Assembly: GCF_005795905.1 (NCBI RefSeq)
Contig: NZ_VAWE01000001.1
Span: 8,331,907 to 8,395,906 of the forward strand
Reading direction: 5' to 3'
Length of the DNA stretch: 64,000 nucleotides
Source: Streptomyces marianii
GTDB taxonomy: Bacteria > Actinomycetota > Actinomycetes > Streptomycetales > Streptomycetaceae
This document shows, piece after piece, positions 35,345 through 43,595 of the stretch. The notes below the pieces were generated by a model that was not told the DNA's origin, searched no databases, and saw only the letters and a program-made list of their open reading frames with translations. Both the position numbers and the translations under genes were made by a program. The first letter of the stretch is position 1, and the number at the start of each line of letters is the position of its first letter.

Positions 35345-36842
35345 GCCCTGCTGAACAGCGCGACGGGACCACCTGATAGATCAACGATCGGCGAAGAGAG
35401 TCGATCAAGGTCAGGGGTCCCGTTGCAGGAGAAGTCTGTCATCACGTCCACGATCGAGACAGCCCGGGGTGTGTTCGCGCCGGGTCATCTGGGGGAGTTG
35501 ACCCAGGTCGTGGACTTCGCGCTGGTGGACGCGGTGCTGGAGGAGACCGGCCGGCGCGAGAAGCGCCTGCGGCTGCTGCCTTCTCGGGTGGTGGTGTACT
35601 TCGTGCTCGCTCTCGCGCTGTTCGAACACCGCTCGTACCGCACGGTGTGGTCCCAACTGACTGCCGCCCTGACCCCGCTGGCCCTGGTGCGTCCTGCGGT
35701 CTCCTCGCTGACGCGGGCCAGGCGCAGGGTGGGGGCCGCACCTCTGCGGCGTCTGTTCGAGACGCTTGCCGGGCCCGTCGCCCGCCCCGGGCAGGAGGGG
35801 TCCTTCTACCGGGGCCTGCGCACGGTGGCCGTCGACGGGACCCTGCTGCACACCCCCGACGACGAGACGCTCACCTGGCACTACCCCAAACGGGCCGGGG
35901 AGGGTCTGGAGTTCGGCTATCCGCTCCTGCGGCTGCTGACCCTGGTCGAGTGCGGCACCCGCGCGCTCATAGCCGCCGCCTTCGGACCGGAGTCCCAGGG
36001 CGAACTCCCCTACGCCAAGCGGCTTCTGACCTCCCTGGACCAGACAATGCTCCTACTCGCCGACACGGCCTTCGACGGCAACGAGTTCCTTGATGCCGTC
36101 CATCAGAGCGGGGCCCGGTTCCTGGTGCGCTCCGGGGCCCGCCGCGTCCCCACCCCCGCCGAGCACCTGGGCGACGGCTCCTACATCGCCCGCATCGGCT
36201 ACGGCGTCCTGCCGGTGCTGCTGCCGGTGCGCATAATCGAGGCGGCCCTCACCGTCACCCTGGCCGATGGCACCGTCCGCACCGAGCAATGGCGGCTGAT
36301 CACCAACCTGCTGGACCCCGTCCGTTATCCGTCCGCCGAGCTCGTTGAGCTCTATCACCGCAGGTGGCAGGCGGAAACCACGTATTTTTCGATCAAGGCC
36401 ACGATGCTCGACGGCCGTGTCCTGCGCTCCCGCAGCACCGACGGCCTCGACCAGGAGGTCTACGCCCTGCTCACCGCCTACCAGGCTCTGATCCGCGCCG
36501 GCGACGACGCCCTGACCAGGCGGCCGGAAGTACCCAGGGAACGGATCAGTTTCACCGTCCTGCTGGCCGCCGCAACCGACACCGTCACCGCCGGCCATGG
36601 AATCTTCCCCGGCACCCCCATCGACCTGGTCGGCACGATCGGCCACGCCGCCCTGAGCGACCTCCTGCCCGCCCACCGACGGCAACGAGTGAAGGCCCGC
36701 ACCCGCAAGAACCCCACCAGCAAGTACGGACCGAACGCCGGACAGCACCCCCAGAAGGCCCAGAACTACACCGTCCACACCACCGTCGCGTTCTTCGCCC
36801 ACGGCCTCAACAGCCGCTCACAGCGCTAACGCAACGGTGTTG
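35308..36842 (+). mobile_element. IS4-family element, copy 2 (1535 bp)
   Basis: Same length and same terminal repeats CAACACCGTTGCG / CGCAACGGTGTTG as the copy at 23691, flanked by a different 10-bp direct repeat, GAGTTGACAT (35298-35307 and 36843-36852). This proves an independent insertion, into the 5' end of the ISL3 transposase gene. Confidence 0.94.
35423..36829 (+). CDS. IS4-family transposase, copy 2
   Basis: 468 residues, identical in protein sequence to the transposase at 23806. All three catalytic regions are intact (AVDGTLL, ADTAFDGN, and the Glu block YHRRWQAETTYF). The lack of any protein difference between the copies indicates recent transposition or gene conversion. Orientation is the same as copy 1, so the 11.6-kb interval between them is bounded by direct repeats and could be lost by recombination. 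Confidence 0.94.
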   Translation: MQEKSVITSTIETARGVFAPGHLGELTQVVDFALVDAVLEETGRREKRLRLLPSRVVVYFVLALALFEHRSYRTVWSQLTAALTPLALVRPAVSSLTRARRRVGAAPLRRLFETLAGPVARPGQEGSFYRGLRTVAVDGTLLHTPDDETLTWHYPKRAGEGLEFGYPLLRLLTLVECGTRALIAAAFGPESQGELPYAKRLLTSLDQTMLLLADTAFDGNEFLDAVHQSGARFLVRSGARRVPTPAEHLGDGSYIARIGYGVLPVLLPVRIIEAALTVTLADGTVRTEQWRLITNLLDPVRYPSAELVELYHRRWQAETTYFSIKATMLDGRVLRSRSTDGLDQEVYALLTAYQALIRAGDDALTRRPEVPRERISFTVLLAAATDTVTAGHGIFPGTPIDLVGTIGHAALSDLLPAHRRQRVKARTRKNPTSKYGPNAGQHPQKAQNYTVHTTVAFFAHGLNSRSQR

Positions 36843-36961
36843 GAGTTGACATCCACCACAAGATCATGATCGCTGATGGCTACTGGCCGTCACCACCGAC
36901 TACGGGCCAGACCCGTTAATTTGACACACCCCTCGTACCTGCGACTCTGTTGCTGAATCCT

Positions 36962-38767
36962 TCAGCCGGCGAGTTGGTGGCTGAGGCGCTGCAGTCGGCT
37001 GGTGCGGGGCTTGCGTAGTGGGTTGGTGGTCCACCAGGCGTCGAGGCGGACGATGTTGAGGGCGGTGGCGGAGAAGGCGTGTTGGAGGGTGACTTTCGGT
37101 AGCCCGCGGTAGCGGGCCTGGCGGATGCCGGTGACGTCGAGGGCCTGGTTGACGGTGCTCTCGATGCCGGCGCGGAGGGCGTACTTGGCCCTCCAGGACT
37201 CGGTGTCCTGTTCGGTTCTGGCTGTGGTGGTGCGTTCGTGGAGTTCACGGGGACGCAGGGTGAGCATGCGGGTACCGCGGACCGAGCTGGTGCAGTTGGT
37301 CCGGGAGGGACAGGGACGGCAGTCGGCTCGGGCGAATTCGATCACGATGGCGTCTCGTCGGTGCTGGGTGACCGGGTACCAGCCGGCGCTGGTGGCCCCC
37401 TGGGGACAGTGGACCTGGCGGGCCTTCCAGTCGACGCGGAAGGCGCTCTTGGCGAAGCCCTCGGCGGCCTTGGCCTGCGGGGAGTGGTCGGCCAGGAGCG
37501 GGGTGACCATGCCGATGCCCCGGCCCGCCGCTTCCACGACCAGGTCGACGGAGGGGTATCCGGAGTCGAGGTAGTGCTCGCCCGGTGCGACCTGCCGCTC
37601 GGCCAGGTTCTGCTGGATGGGCGCGGTGGCCTTGACGTCCGGAACGGTCGCCTCGGTGGTGTGGACATCCGTGATCAGCCGTAATGGAAGCCTCACGGCT
37701 TCGGCTTCGGCTTCGGCTTCGGCTTCGGCTTCGGCTTCGGCTTCGGCTTCGGCTTCGGCTTCGGCTTCGGGGAGGGTGTCGCAGGTCTCGGTGAGGTGGA
37801 CCTTGTATCCGAGCCAGAACAGGTCGTCGCCCTTGGCCGACCAGCGGGCGTCGGGGTCGTACGGGGAGGCCAGGCGGATATGGCCGGGCGGGACCCCGCT
37901 GTCGTCGGCGTCCCGCTTCTTGATCACCTCCCGTCCCCGGCCATCGGTACGGATGATGTAGGTCTGCACCATGACCTGCCGCAGGAGGGCCACCGCCTCG
38001 ATCTCGCGGACCCACACCGGCGCGGTATCGGACCAGGCCGCCCGGCACAGGACCAGCGCGTCCTGGCCGAAGACCTGGGCAAGCCGGTCCCGCTTGGTCT
38101 TCGAGCCCGGCATCGTCCAGCCATCCACGCGCGGCCCGTAGCGTTCGGCGAACTCGGCGACGTCGATCACGCCGGCCAGCCAGGACGGCGCCGCCACCGC
38201 CAGCGCCTCCAGAGCGGCCCGCACACTCTCCCCGGCCAGCTCGGTCCGGTTCAGGTCACGGACCGCGCTGATCACATGGGTGGAGTCCGTGCGCTGCTTG
38301 CCACCGGCCTTGATCAGCCCGGCCTCGCGGCAGTGCTCGACGAGCCTGTCGAAGAGTGTCCGCTCCAGGCCGTGCCCGACCAGCCGGGCACGGAACTTCG
38401 ACAGCGCGGAGAAGTCGAAGCCGGCATCGGAGAGCTCCGCGCCCAGCGCGTACTTCCACGACAGGCGATCCCGCGACGCGTCCGCCGCCTGCCGGTCGGT
38501 CAGGTTCTCCGTGAACTGCAGCACCGTCACCAGCGCGAGCAGGGCCGGAGACTGGGCGGGAGCCCCACGATCGGGAAACGCATCGGTGAACAACGCGTCG
38601 TCGAAAACCTCGGCAAGGTGGTCACGCACGCGCATGGGCAGGCTCCCACCAGGGAAGGCCGCACGGGCCGTTCTGGCCGTCTGTTCAGGAATGGACGGCA
38701 ATCCCCCCGGCCGCATGGACACCGCGCCAACCCCCTGCGGCCGGAGCAGACAGAACGACCGCACCAA
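36962..38767 (-). CDS. IS1182-family transposase, copy 1 (12 GAAGCC units)
   Basis: A DDE transposase of up to 601 residues (the start may be the internal MRVRDHLAEVFDDALF, with the family's N-terminal domain after it). Blocks seen are LSKFRARLVGHGLERTLFDR, AGGKQRTDSTHVISAVRDLN with the first Asp, LDSGYPSVDLVVEAAGRGIG, a Cys-rich ADCRPCPSRTNCTS, and the C-terminal RAGIESTVNQALDVTGIRQA with the Glu. A run of alternating Glu-Ala, encoded by 12 tandem GAAGCC units (37697-37768), splits the DDE domain. It appears intact. Confidence 0.9.
   Translation of the reverse strand: MVRSFCLLRPQGVGAVSMRPGGLPSIPEQTARTARAAFPGGSLPMRVRDHLAEVFDDALFTDAFPDRGAPAQSPALLALVTVLQFTENLTDRQAADASRDRLSWKYALGAELSDAGFDFSALSKFRARLVGHGLERTLFDRLVEHCREAGLIKAGGKQRTDSTHVISAVRDLNRTELAGESVRAALEALAVAAPSWLAGVIDVAEFAERYGPRVDGWTMPGSKTKRDRLAQVFGQDALVLCRAAWSDTAPVWVREIEAVALLRQVMVQTYIIRTDGRGREVIKKRDADDSGVPPGHIRLASPYDPDARWSAKGDDLFWLGYKVHLTETCDTLPEAEAEAEAEAEAEAEAEAEAEAEAVRLPLRLITDVHTTEATVPDVKATAPIQQNLAERQVAPGEHYLDSGYPSVDLVVEAAGRGIGMVTPLLADHSPQAKAAEGFAKSAFRVDWKARQVHCPQGATSAGWYPVTQHRRDAIVIEFARADCRPCPSRTNCTSSVRGTRMLTLRPRELHERTTTARTEQDTESWRAKYALRAGIESTVNQALDVTGIRQARYRGLPKVTLQHAFSATALNIVRLDAWWTTNPLRKPRTSRLQRLSHQLAG
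37697..37768 (-). repeat. Hexanucleotide microsatellite, 12 x GAAGCC
   Basis: Twelve perfect tandem units (GGCTTC on the + strand), coding for Glu-Ala repeats inside the transposase. The second IS1182 copy has 13 units at 45670-45747. Because a unit is 6 bp, length changes keep the frame. Confidence 0.97.
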
Positions 38768-38817
38768 CGATCATGCCGACCTGCCCGTGCCTCTGCAGGC
38801 AATTCAGCAACAGAGTC

Positions 38818-39366
38818 ACCTGCGGAGGCAAAGTGCTCCAACGACGGGACGGAAACGAGCGACGAAACTGGCGCAGAGGCTCATGGCTGTCGGATCCCTG
38901 ACCGCGGCAGCGGTTCTCGGCGGCGCAGGCGGTGCCCAGGCCCAGGGCGACGACGGCCTTCCTTCGTTGCTCGACGCGTCGGCACTCACTCAGACGTGCC
39001 CGGCTGGTCAGGTGGGTACCTTCGAGGGACACAGGACGTCGGTTGCAGTCCGAGCGCCCTCCTGAGCACCAAGCCCCCTCGGGAGGCCTCACCGGCTACG
39101 AGATCGTGACCGAGTCGGAGGAATGCGGCCCCAGCAGCCTGTGTAGCGTCGTAGCGACCTGCCCGCCGGGCAAGATGGTCACAGGAGGAGGGGTCGGCTT
39201 CTCCATCACCTCTACGGACGTTACGGTCCACAGGACCCAGCCCCTCGCCGATGGGACGGGTTGGTTCGGGGCTATCTTCAACCCGTTCACGGACGCTTCG
39301 GGTGTAGTCACCACGTACGCGGTTTACGCTGACGTCGGCCGCGGGCACCACGATCCCCACATCTGA
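38818..39366 (+). pseudogene. Secreted protein gene, frameshifted and cut by IS1182
   Basis: A signal-peptide-like start (MAVGSLTAAAVLGGAGGAQA at about 38881) is followed by TQTCPAGQVGTFEGHRTSVA. A frame change near 39055 then continues into GGLTGYEIVTESEECGPSSL and SVVATCPPGKMVTGGGVGFS, ending in TTYAVYADVG. Paired Cys residues and the TCPPGKMVTGGGV motif suggest a small secreted beta-rich protein. The residues before the Met run straight into the IS1182 end, so the true start may be lost. Function unknown. Confidence 0.6.
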
Positions 39367-39478
39367 GGAGTCGGCCCCCTGCATGCGCCGAGCAGCCGGG
39401 GGCCGCCCGTACGGGTCCGGAAACGCAACGCCATCAACGAGTGGCTGTGACCCGCATCCCCCTATAGCGGGAGGACCG

Positions 39479-39826
39479 TCAGCGGTGGCCCAGCACGTTG
39501 ACCACCCGGCCGTTGGGGTCACGGACGAAGAACCGCCGCACCCCCCACTCCTCGTCCTGCAGGGGGTGAACGATCTCCGCGCCGCTCTCACGCATGGCCG
39601 CGTAGGCCGCGTCCACGTCATCTACTTCGACGCTCATGTCGGGAGTGACTGGTGCGGTTTTGTCACTGGCCATGAGGCTGATCTGCGCCGTCGGGCTGGA
39701 CGGGGACGCAAGCGTCATGATCCAGCCGTGGTTCATGACCTCCTCGAATCCGAGCAGGCCGTAGAACTCCCGGCTCTCCTGCGCAGCCTCCGACTGGACA
39801 TTGGGTACGACACGGCGAACGGCCAT
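39479..39826 (-). CDS. VOC-family (glyoxalase/bleomycin-resistance-like) protein
   Basis: A 115-residue single VOC fold. SREFYGLLGFEEVMNHGWIM and VEVDDVDAAYAAMRESGAEI are the typical strand-helix units, and VRRFFVRDPNGRVVNVLGHR is the family's C-terminal strand pair. The start at ATG 39826 (MAVRRVVPNVQS) is favoured because upstream residues lose homology. VOC proteins include dioxygenases, lyases and antibiotic-binding resistance proteins; nothing here tells which. It stands alone. Confidence 0.88.
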   Translation of the reverse strand: MAVRRVVPNVQSEAAQESREFYGLLGFEEVMNHGWIMTLASPSSPTAQISLMASDKTAPVTPDMSVEVDDVDAAYAAMRESGAEIVHPLQDEEWGVRRFFVRDPNGRVVNVLGHR

Positions 39827-39989
39827 CGATAACTCCAAGGTGACAACAGACCGGCGTTTGAGGCTCCCCAGAAGTACTACGCCACACCGGCCGACACGCG
39901 CACTTTCGATACAGGCCGCAGACCTGGTGACCGCCTGCCACTCGTTCGTCGCCGCCCCCGCCGTTCGTGGCCTGCGCGACCGCGCCCAG

Positions 39990-40215
39990 TGAAACGAGCA
40001 CACCGAAGCCCGCACCGCCTTACGCAACGGCCACCGGGCCTGGTCGCGATCCTTGGGGGTGGCAGTGGCGGCCTTCTCGGCCAGCCGGATGCCGAGTTAC
40101 TCCAGGCGCTCGCGCTGCCTCTGAGCGAGCCGGTGCCAGTCCTGGCGTTGTGTGGCGAGCCAGTGGCCGAGGTCCATGCCGTGCCCTGGTCGCGGGTCGG
40201 CGGTCCCCAACCGGT
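39990..40215 (-). pseudogene. Helicase-associated (HA) domain fragment
   Basis: The minus strand reads GMDLGHWLATQRQDWHRLAQ then RQRERLE, an in-frame stop at about 40097, and LGIRLAEKAATATPKDRDQA RW-like residues after it. This is the repeat type found in the helicase-associated domains of large actinobacterial helicases. The stop and lack of a helicase core mark it as a remnant. Similar sequence occurs at 43596-44390. Confidence 0.55.
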
Positions 40216-40216
40216 G

Positions 40217-40245
40217 CCCGGACCGACGCCCCCGATCGGTCCGGG
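40217..40245. terminator. Hairpin terminator-like inverted repeat
   Basis: CCCGGACCGA and TCGGTCCGGG form a 10-bp stem around a 9-base loop. The surrounding 120 bases resemble the stronger hairpin at 43551. Confidence 0.5.
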
Positions 40246-40301
40246 GGCGTCGGCGCGTCAGATCGTTCTCAGCTTTGTGAGTACGGCGGCGCGGTCTGCT
40301 C

Positions 40302-40676
40302 TCACCAGTCGTCGTGTGCGCTGCCCACCCACGCGATCGGCTGGCCCTCGCTGTTGCGGCCCCAGTGCGGTTCCTCCATTGAGGTCTCGTGCCCGTCGGG
40401 CAACACGCAGATCCGCCCCCATCGGCCGTGTTTGCCGGGACAGAGCCCGGCGAGCTGGTCCGCTTCGCCATCGCGCACGGCCTGGTCGTAGCGGTCCTGG
40501 AACGGCTGGAGACAGGCGCACAGCTCCATGCCGAGCTGCGTTTCCGCCGCCTCCACCCGGGCCCGCGCTTCGGACAGCACGAACGAGGCGACGTCCTCCG
40601 CCTCCGTGAAGGCCCTGGTGCGGGCGTGCCGCCGCACGGCTTCCTGCACGCGCCGTTCTTCCTCGGGTGCGGTCAT
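40302..40676 (-). CDS. Hypothetical protein, mobile-element context
   Basis: A 124-residue acidic protein beginning MTAPEEERRVQEAVRRHART. It has a helical N-terminal half and a C-terminal half with Cys and His (CACLQPFQDRYDQAV, LCPGKHGRWGRICVLPDG, EEPHWGRNSEGQPIAWVG). The ATG at 40676 overlaps the stop of the helicase-associated fragment before it (TGATG), which shows the two were once one operon. I do not recognise the family; proteins of this style are frequent on actinobacterial integrative elements. Confidence 0.6.
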   Translation of the reverse strand: MTAPEEERRVQEAVRRHARTRAFTEAEDVASFVLSEARARVEAAETQLGMELCACLQPFQDRYDQAVRDGEADQLAGLCPGKHGRWGRICVLPDGHETSMEEPHWGRNSEGQPIAWVGSAHDDW

Positions 40677-40821
40677 CACGCCGCTCCTTCCGCTGCCGCC
40701 CACTCCAGCCCGAGGCCGGCCAGCGCGGCGAGCTTGTCCGCCGTGAGCTTCGCGCGCCTGGTCTTGCTATTGCTCATCAACTGCGCCCGAAGCGTGTCCT
40801 TCTCACACGCCACATAGAGTG
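40676..40821 (-). pseudogene. Helicase-associated domain C-terminal remnant
   Basis: Encodes LMSNSKTRRAKLTADKLAAL followed by AGLGLEWAAAEGAA and a stop, the typical C-terminal end of a helicase-associated repeat. Everything upstream is lost at about 40821, where a different plus-strand coding fragment starts. Its stop overlaps the start of the next gene. Confidence 0.55.
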
Positions 40822-41187
40822 CCGTGGTCTGGCCGTCTGAGGTACGCCGCGCGCACGCAGGAGGGCATCGAGCGCCGCCGAATCCTGGCGACCCTCGCGC
40901 AGGCGCACCACCTGGCCCAGCTCCATCTGTCGTTCCAGCCCGCGCCCGAGCTGGTCATGCTGACCGGTGACCGGTCGATGACGGCCGCGCAGGACGCTGA
41001 CTACCCCGACCGTGGGCCCGACGACATCGCCCTCGGCGGGCTGCTGCACCTGGCTGCCGCTCTCTCCTACGCCAAGGTCGGGCAGAAGGGCAGCGCCGAA
41101 AATGTCCGCTTCATCAGCTGTTGCGGTAGCCCCCGAAGGCTTGGATGCGTGCAGGTCAGGCGTAGCCGCCGTGGATGCTCAAGTTAA
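40819..41187 (+). pseudogene. Unidentified coding fragment
   Basis: From about 40855 the plus strand shows strong codon bias and reads RTQEGIERRRILATLAQAHH, LAQLHLSFQPAPELVMLTGD, then DRGPDDIALGGLLHLAAALS. After about 41105 the bias vanishes, so the end is probably foreign. No start codon with a ribosome site is evident. The family is not recognised; it looks like a plasmid or phage-type protein. Confidence 0.4.
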
Positions 41188-41372
41188 CCTCAGAATTCTT
41201 GATCACCTGTTGCCGTGCTGGTGGTGACGGTGTGAAGGTTCTGTCACGGCCGTGGGAGACCAACTGCGGTCTACGCGGGGGGCGTCGGCGGATTTCTTGC
41301 CGTGCATGGAGGAGCTTGGTGCTCCTCGTCCTTGCGTTTCACTGATTGCTTGAATGCATTGGGGGAAGTGGA

Positions 41373-42062
41373 ATGCGTAATACCACTCGCAGAGGATTTG
41401 TCGGAATTCTTGCCGCGACGATGGGGGCCATGACCCTGGCAGGGCTGCCGGGTCAGGCCGTGGCGGCGGAGAGTCAGATTCCCTCCACGCCGCAGGCGTA
41501 CGTCGCGTGGCTCGAGGCCAAGTCGGATCCGGGCGCTGCTGAGACGATCGCACAGTTCAAGGCGCTTCCTGCGGAGAAGCAGCAGAAGTTCATCGGCTAT
41601 CTGAACGCGCCGGATCACTTCAAGGCGTTCATGGACGCGGTGGAGAGCCCGACCGCCAAGCGAAGTGTGCTTGCCGACGGCGACATCGTCATCGACAAGG
41701 AGGAGCAGAGCGGGGAGATGTCCACGCGGGGGACTGCGGGCGACAAGAACGTCTGGCACAGCGTTTCCGACAAGATCTTCGGCATCAAGGTCACGACCGT
41801 GAAGCTCGGTGTCAACTACCGCACCACCGCCACCAGGACCACGAAGGTCTACGGAGGCTGGGCGAGCCACACGAACTGGGTGCCGGCTCTGAAGTTCGAG
41901 CACCAACCGATCAAGAACTGGATCTCCGCCGACCCGGGCAACAACGCGCACTCGGAGACCGTCTGGAAGGGCGAGTTCGCCGTGTACGGCGTCTGGTCGT
42001 GCCGTCACCGCGTCTGGGCCGACCAGGACGGCTTCAAGGGCGGATACCTCAAGCGCGTGTGA
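41373..42062 (+). CDS. Secreted hypothetical protein
   Basis: A 229-residue protein with an N-terminal twin-arginine-like signal (MRNTTRRGFVGILAATMGAM, then AGLPGQAVAAE). The mature part starts with a helical segment (AYVAWLEAKSDPGAAETIAQ, ALPAEKQQKFIGYLN) and continues into a beta-rich domain with many Trp and Tyr (TTVKLGVNYRTTATRTTKVY, WSCRHRVWADQD). ATG 41373 follows GGGGGAAG. I do not know the family; the layout suggests an exported surface or interaction protein. It has its own promoter region of about 180 bases. Confidence 0.75.
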   Translation: MRNTTRRGFVGILAATMGAMTLAGLPGQAVAAESQIPSTPQAYVAWLEAKSDPGAAETIAQFKALPAEKQQKFIGYLNAPDHFKAFMDAVESPTAKRSVLADGDIVIDKEEQSGEMSTRGTAGDKNVWHSVSDKIFGIKVTTVKLGVNYRTTATRTTKVYGGWASHTNWVPALKFEHQPIKNWISADPGNNAHSETVWKGEFAVYGVWSCRHRVWADQDGFKGGYLKRV

Positions 42063-42303
42063 CCCGCTCCGGCATGACGTGGGGCGTGCCCGCCTGATCA
42101 CCTGTCAACAGCCCGCCGGCTGATGCCGGCAACTCCGGCGGCCGTGGTCCCTCTGCGTTCTCTCGCACGGCATGAGTGCCGGCGCGGGGACAGCGAGGGC
42201 CACGGCCGCCGAAGTGCGCACCGGTGTGTGCGACGCGCCGGCCCCGCGGGGGGCCGGGAGAACGGTGCGGGGTGCTGGCAGGGCTTCCCTCACCCTCGAT
42301 CAC

Positions 42304-42342
42304 CGTGTATCGTTTCTCGATAACATCGAGAAACGATACACG
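42304..42342. promoter_or_regulatory. 39-bp perfect palindrome, probable operator
   Basis: Two 18-bp arms, CGTGTATCGTTTCTCGAT and its exact reverse complement, surround AAC. It ends 10 bases before the ATG of the DUF2975 gene, so a bound protein would block transcription or translation start. The HTH regulator encoded two genes down is the obvious candidate. Confidence 0.75.
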
Positions 42343-42351
42343 GGGGTCGTG

Positions 42352-42981
42352 ATGGCTGAGGACCACAAGCTCCTCGAACCCTTCTCCAAAACGGTCTCGG
42401 GCCTTCTACGGCTGCTTGTAGGCCTGCTTCTGATCGCCTTCGCCTTCAGCCTGTTCAACCAGGGCGTCCCGTTCTGGAGTGTCGCGGAGAACTGCGTCAC
42501 CGCCCACTGGATGGGAGGCAGTTCGAGTGCCGCCGACGCCCTCTTCGGCACCCGTCCGGGAGCTCAGGTCACCGCGATCCCGCAATACTGCGCCGAGAAC
42601 CCCAGCGGCTACCAGCGGTTCCTCGGACTCCTCACCGACGTCCCGTCGCTGATTCTCCTGATCTGCGGGCTCCTGGTACTCAACCGGCTCCTGCGATCGG
42701 CCGCGCAAGACGGCGTCTACACCCAGCAGACCGCCGCCAGGCTGCGGCTGCTCGGGTGGCTGCTGCTGGTCGGCAGCCTGGTCGCCGAGCTCGCCCAGGC
42801 GGTCGCCCAGGCGGCTCTGCTGGCGACACTCACCAAGGACGTCGCGTTCTCCCCCGACACGGTGGTGAACACCATGACAGCCCCCTACCTGGCGATGCTG
42901 ACGGGTCTCGGGCTGCTGACCTTCGCGCGCATCATGAACGTCGGCGTAGCCATGCGTGAGGACCTCGAAGGGACAGTCTGA
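42352..42981 (+). CDS. DUF2975 membrane protein
   Basis: A 209-residue protein with four hydrophobic helices: LLRLLVGLLLIAFAFSLFNQ, then DVPSLILLICGLLVLNRLLR, LRLLGWLLLVGSLVAELAQA and a last one near YLAMLTGLGLLTF. The C-terminal LTFARIMNVGVAMREDLEGT is a DUF2975 hallmark. It overlaps the following HTH gene (TGATG). DUF2975 genes are commonly paired with a YozG-like Cro/CI regulator, as here. The biochemical role is unknown. The preceding 39-bp palindrome suggests tight autoregulation. Confidence 0.87.
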   Translation: MAEDHKLLEPFSKTVSGLLRLLVGLLLIAFAFSLFNQGVPFWSVAENCVTAHWMGGSSSAADALFGTRPGAQVTAIPQYCAENPSGYQRFLGLLTDVPSLILLICGLLVLNRLLRSAAQDGVYTQQTAARLRLLGWLLLVGSLVAELAQAVAQAALLATLTKDVAFSPDTVVNTMTAPYLAMLTGLGLLTFARIMNVGVAMREDLEGTV

Positions 42982-43235
42982 TGCCGGCAGAGGCGAACGA
43001 GAACCGCGCCATCCATGTGCATCTCGACCGTCTCCTCGCAGAACGAGGCATGACGCTCACGGAACTCGCGGCCGCGGTCGGGGTCACCAACGTCAACCTT
43101 TCGATCCTCAAGAACGGCCGCGCAAAAGCGATCCGCTTCACCACCCTGACCAGCATCTGCCACGTGCTGGACTGCCAGCCGGGAGACCTCCTCAGCTACC
43201 GCGAAGCCGACGACAGCACCATCGAACCCGCATGA
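42981..43235 (+). CDS. Cro/CI (YozG-like) HTH regulator
   Basis: An 84-residue single-domain DNA-binding protein. The helix-turn-helix is in RGMTLTELAAAVGVTNVNLS followed by ILKNGRAKAIRFTTLTSICH, ending in LDCQPGDLLSY, the standard YozG/XRE layout. Its ATG overlaps the DUF2975 stop, so the pair is translated together. It probably binds the palindrome at 42304. Confidence 0.9.
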   Translation: MPAEANENRAIHVHLDRLLAERGMTLTELAAAVGVTNVNLSILKNGRAKAIRFTTLTSICHVLDCQPGDLLSYREADDSTIEPA

Positions 43236-43275
43236 ACCAGCACCAAACCACCCGCATACGAAAAGGAAGTCACCG

Positions 43276-43380
43276 ATGATCGCAATGATGGACACCTGGA
43301 TGAAGATCACCGCGGTGGCCGTCACCGTAGCGGCGATCGCCCTCGCGGTCGCCGCCACCAGGTGGCTCAAGCGACGCTAA
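43276..43380 (+). CDS. 34-residue single-helix membrane peptide
   Basis: A short frame MIAMMDTWMKITAVAVTV, then AAIALAVAATRW and LKRR, preceded by GGAAG at a good distance. It has one transmembrane helix with a basic C-terminal tail. It follows the HTH gene by 40 bases and is probably the third gene of the DUF2975 operon. The size and shape recall small membrane peptides that modulate a larger membrane protein, or type I toxins. Function unknown. Confidence 0.6.
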   Translation: MIAMMDTWMKITAVAVTVAAIALAVAATRWLKRR

Positions 43381-43550
43381 CGCAGCCCCGGAGCAGAAAC
43401 GGGGCTGGTGCTTACCTGCGCGCTCCGACTGTTCCAGGCGCCTGCGAGAAGCGGTGCCGGGCGGAACCGGACCGTCGGCACCTGTCCCCGAGCCTGATGC
43501 GGGCAGCCCGCCGGCCCGCGCCCCCCGTCGCGGGTCGGCGGTCCCCAGCC

Positions 43551-43589
43551 GGTGCCCCGGACCGATGCCCCCGATCGGTCCGGGGCACC
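43551..43589. terminator. Strong hairpin, 16-bp perfect stem
   Basis: GGTGCCCCGGACCGAT and ATCGGTCCGGGGCACC flank a 7-base loop. It lies between the end of the DUF2975 operon and the end of the minus-strand helicase fragment, so it could terminate both convergent units. Confidence 0.75.
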
Positions 43590-43595
43590 GCCGTG

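Larger units (their letters stand above)
33725..36927 (-). mobile_element. ISL3-family element, interrupted by IS4 copy 2
   Basis: Long inverted ends: a 46-bp identical arm starting AACGGGTCTGGCCCGTAGTC occurs near 33734 and, reversed, near 36917, extending outward imperfectly to GTGTC/GACAC. The IS4 element at 35308-36842 with its 10-bp duplication lies inside, near the transposase start. Without the insert the ISL3 element would be about 1.66 kb. It has truncated the DUF4240 gene on its left. Confidence 0.85.
36943..38817 (-). mobile_element. IS1182-family element, copy 1 (1875 bp)
   Basis: Inverted ends GACTCTGTTGCTGAAT / ATTCAGCAACAGAGTC, flanked by a 6-bp direct repeat ACCTGC (36937-36942 and 38818-38823). 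It lies 15 bases right of the ISL3 element and has truncated the secreted-protein gene on its right. Confidence 0.9.

Noticed and set aside
37697..37768. CRISPR-like tandem array
   Set aside because: The unit is 6 bp without spacers and lies inside a transposase gene; it is a microsatellite.
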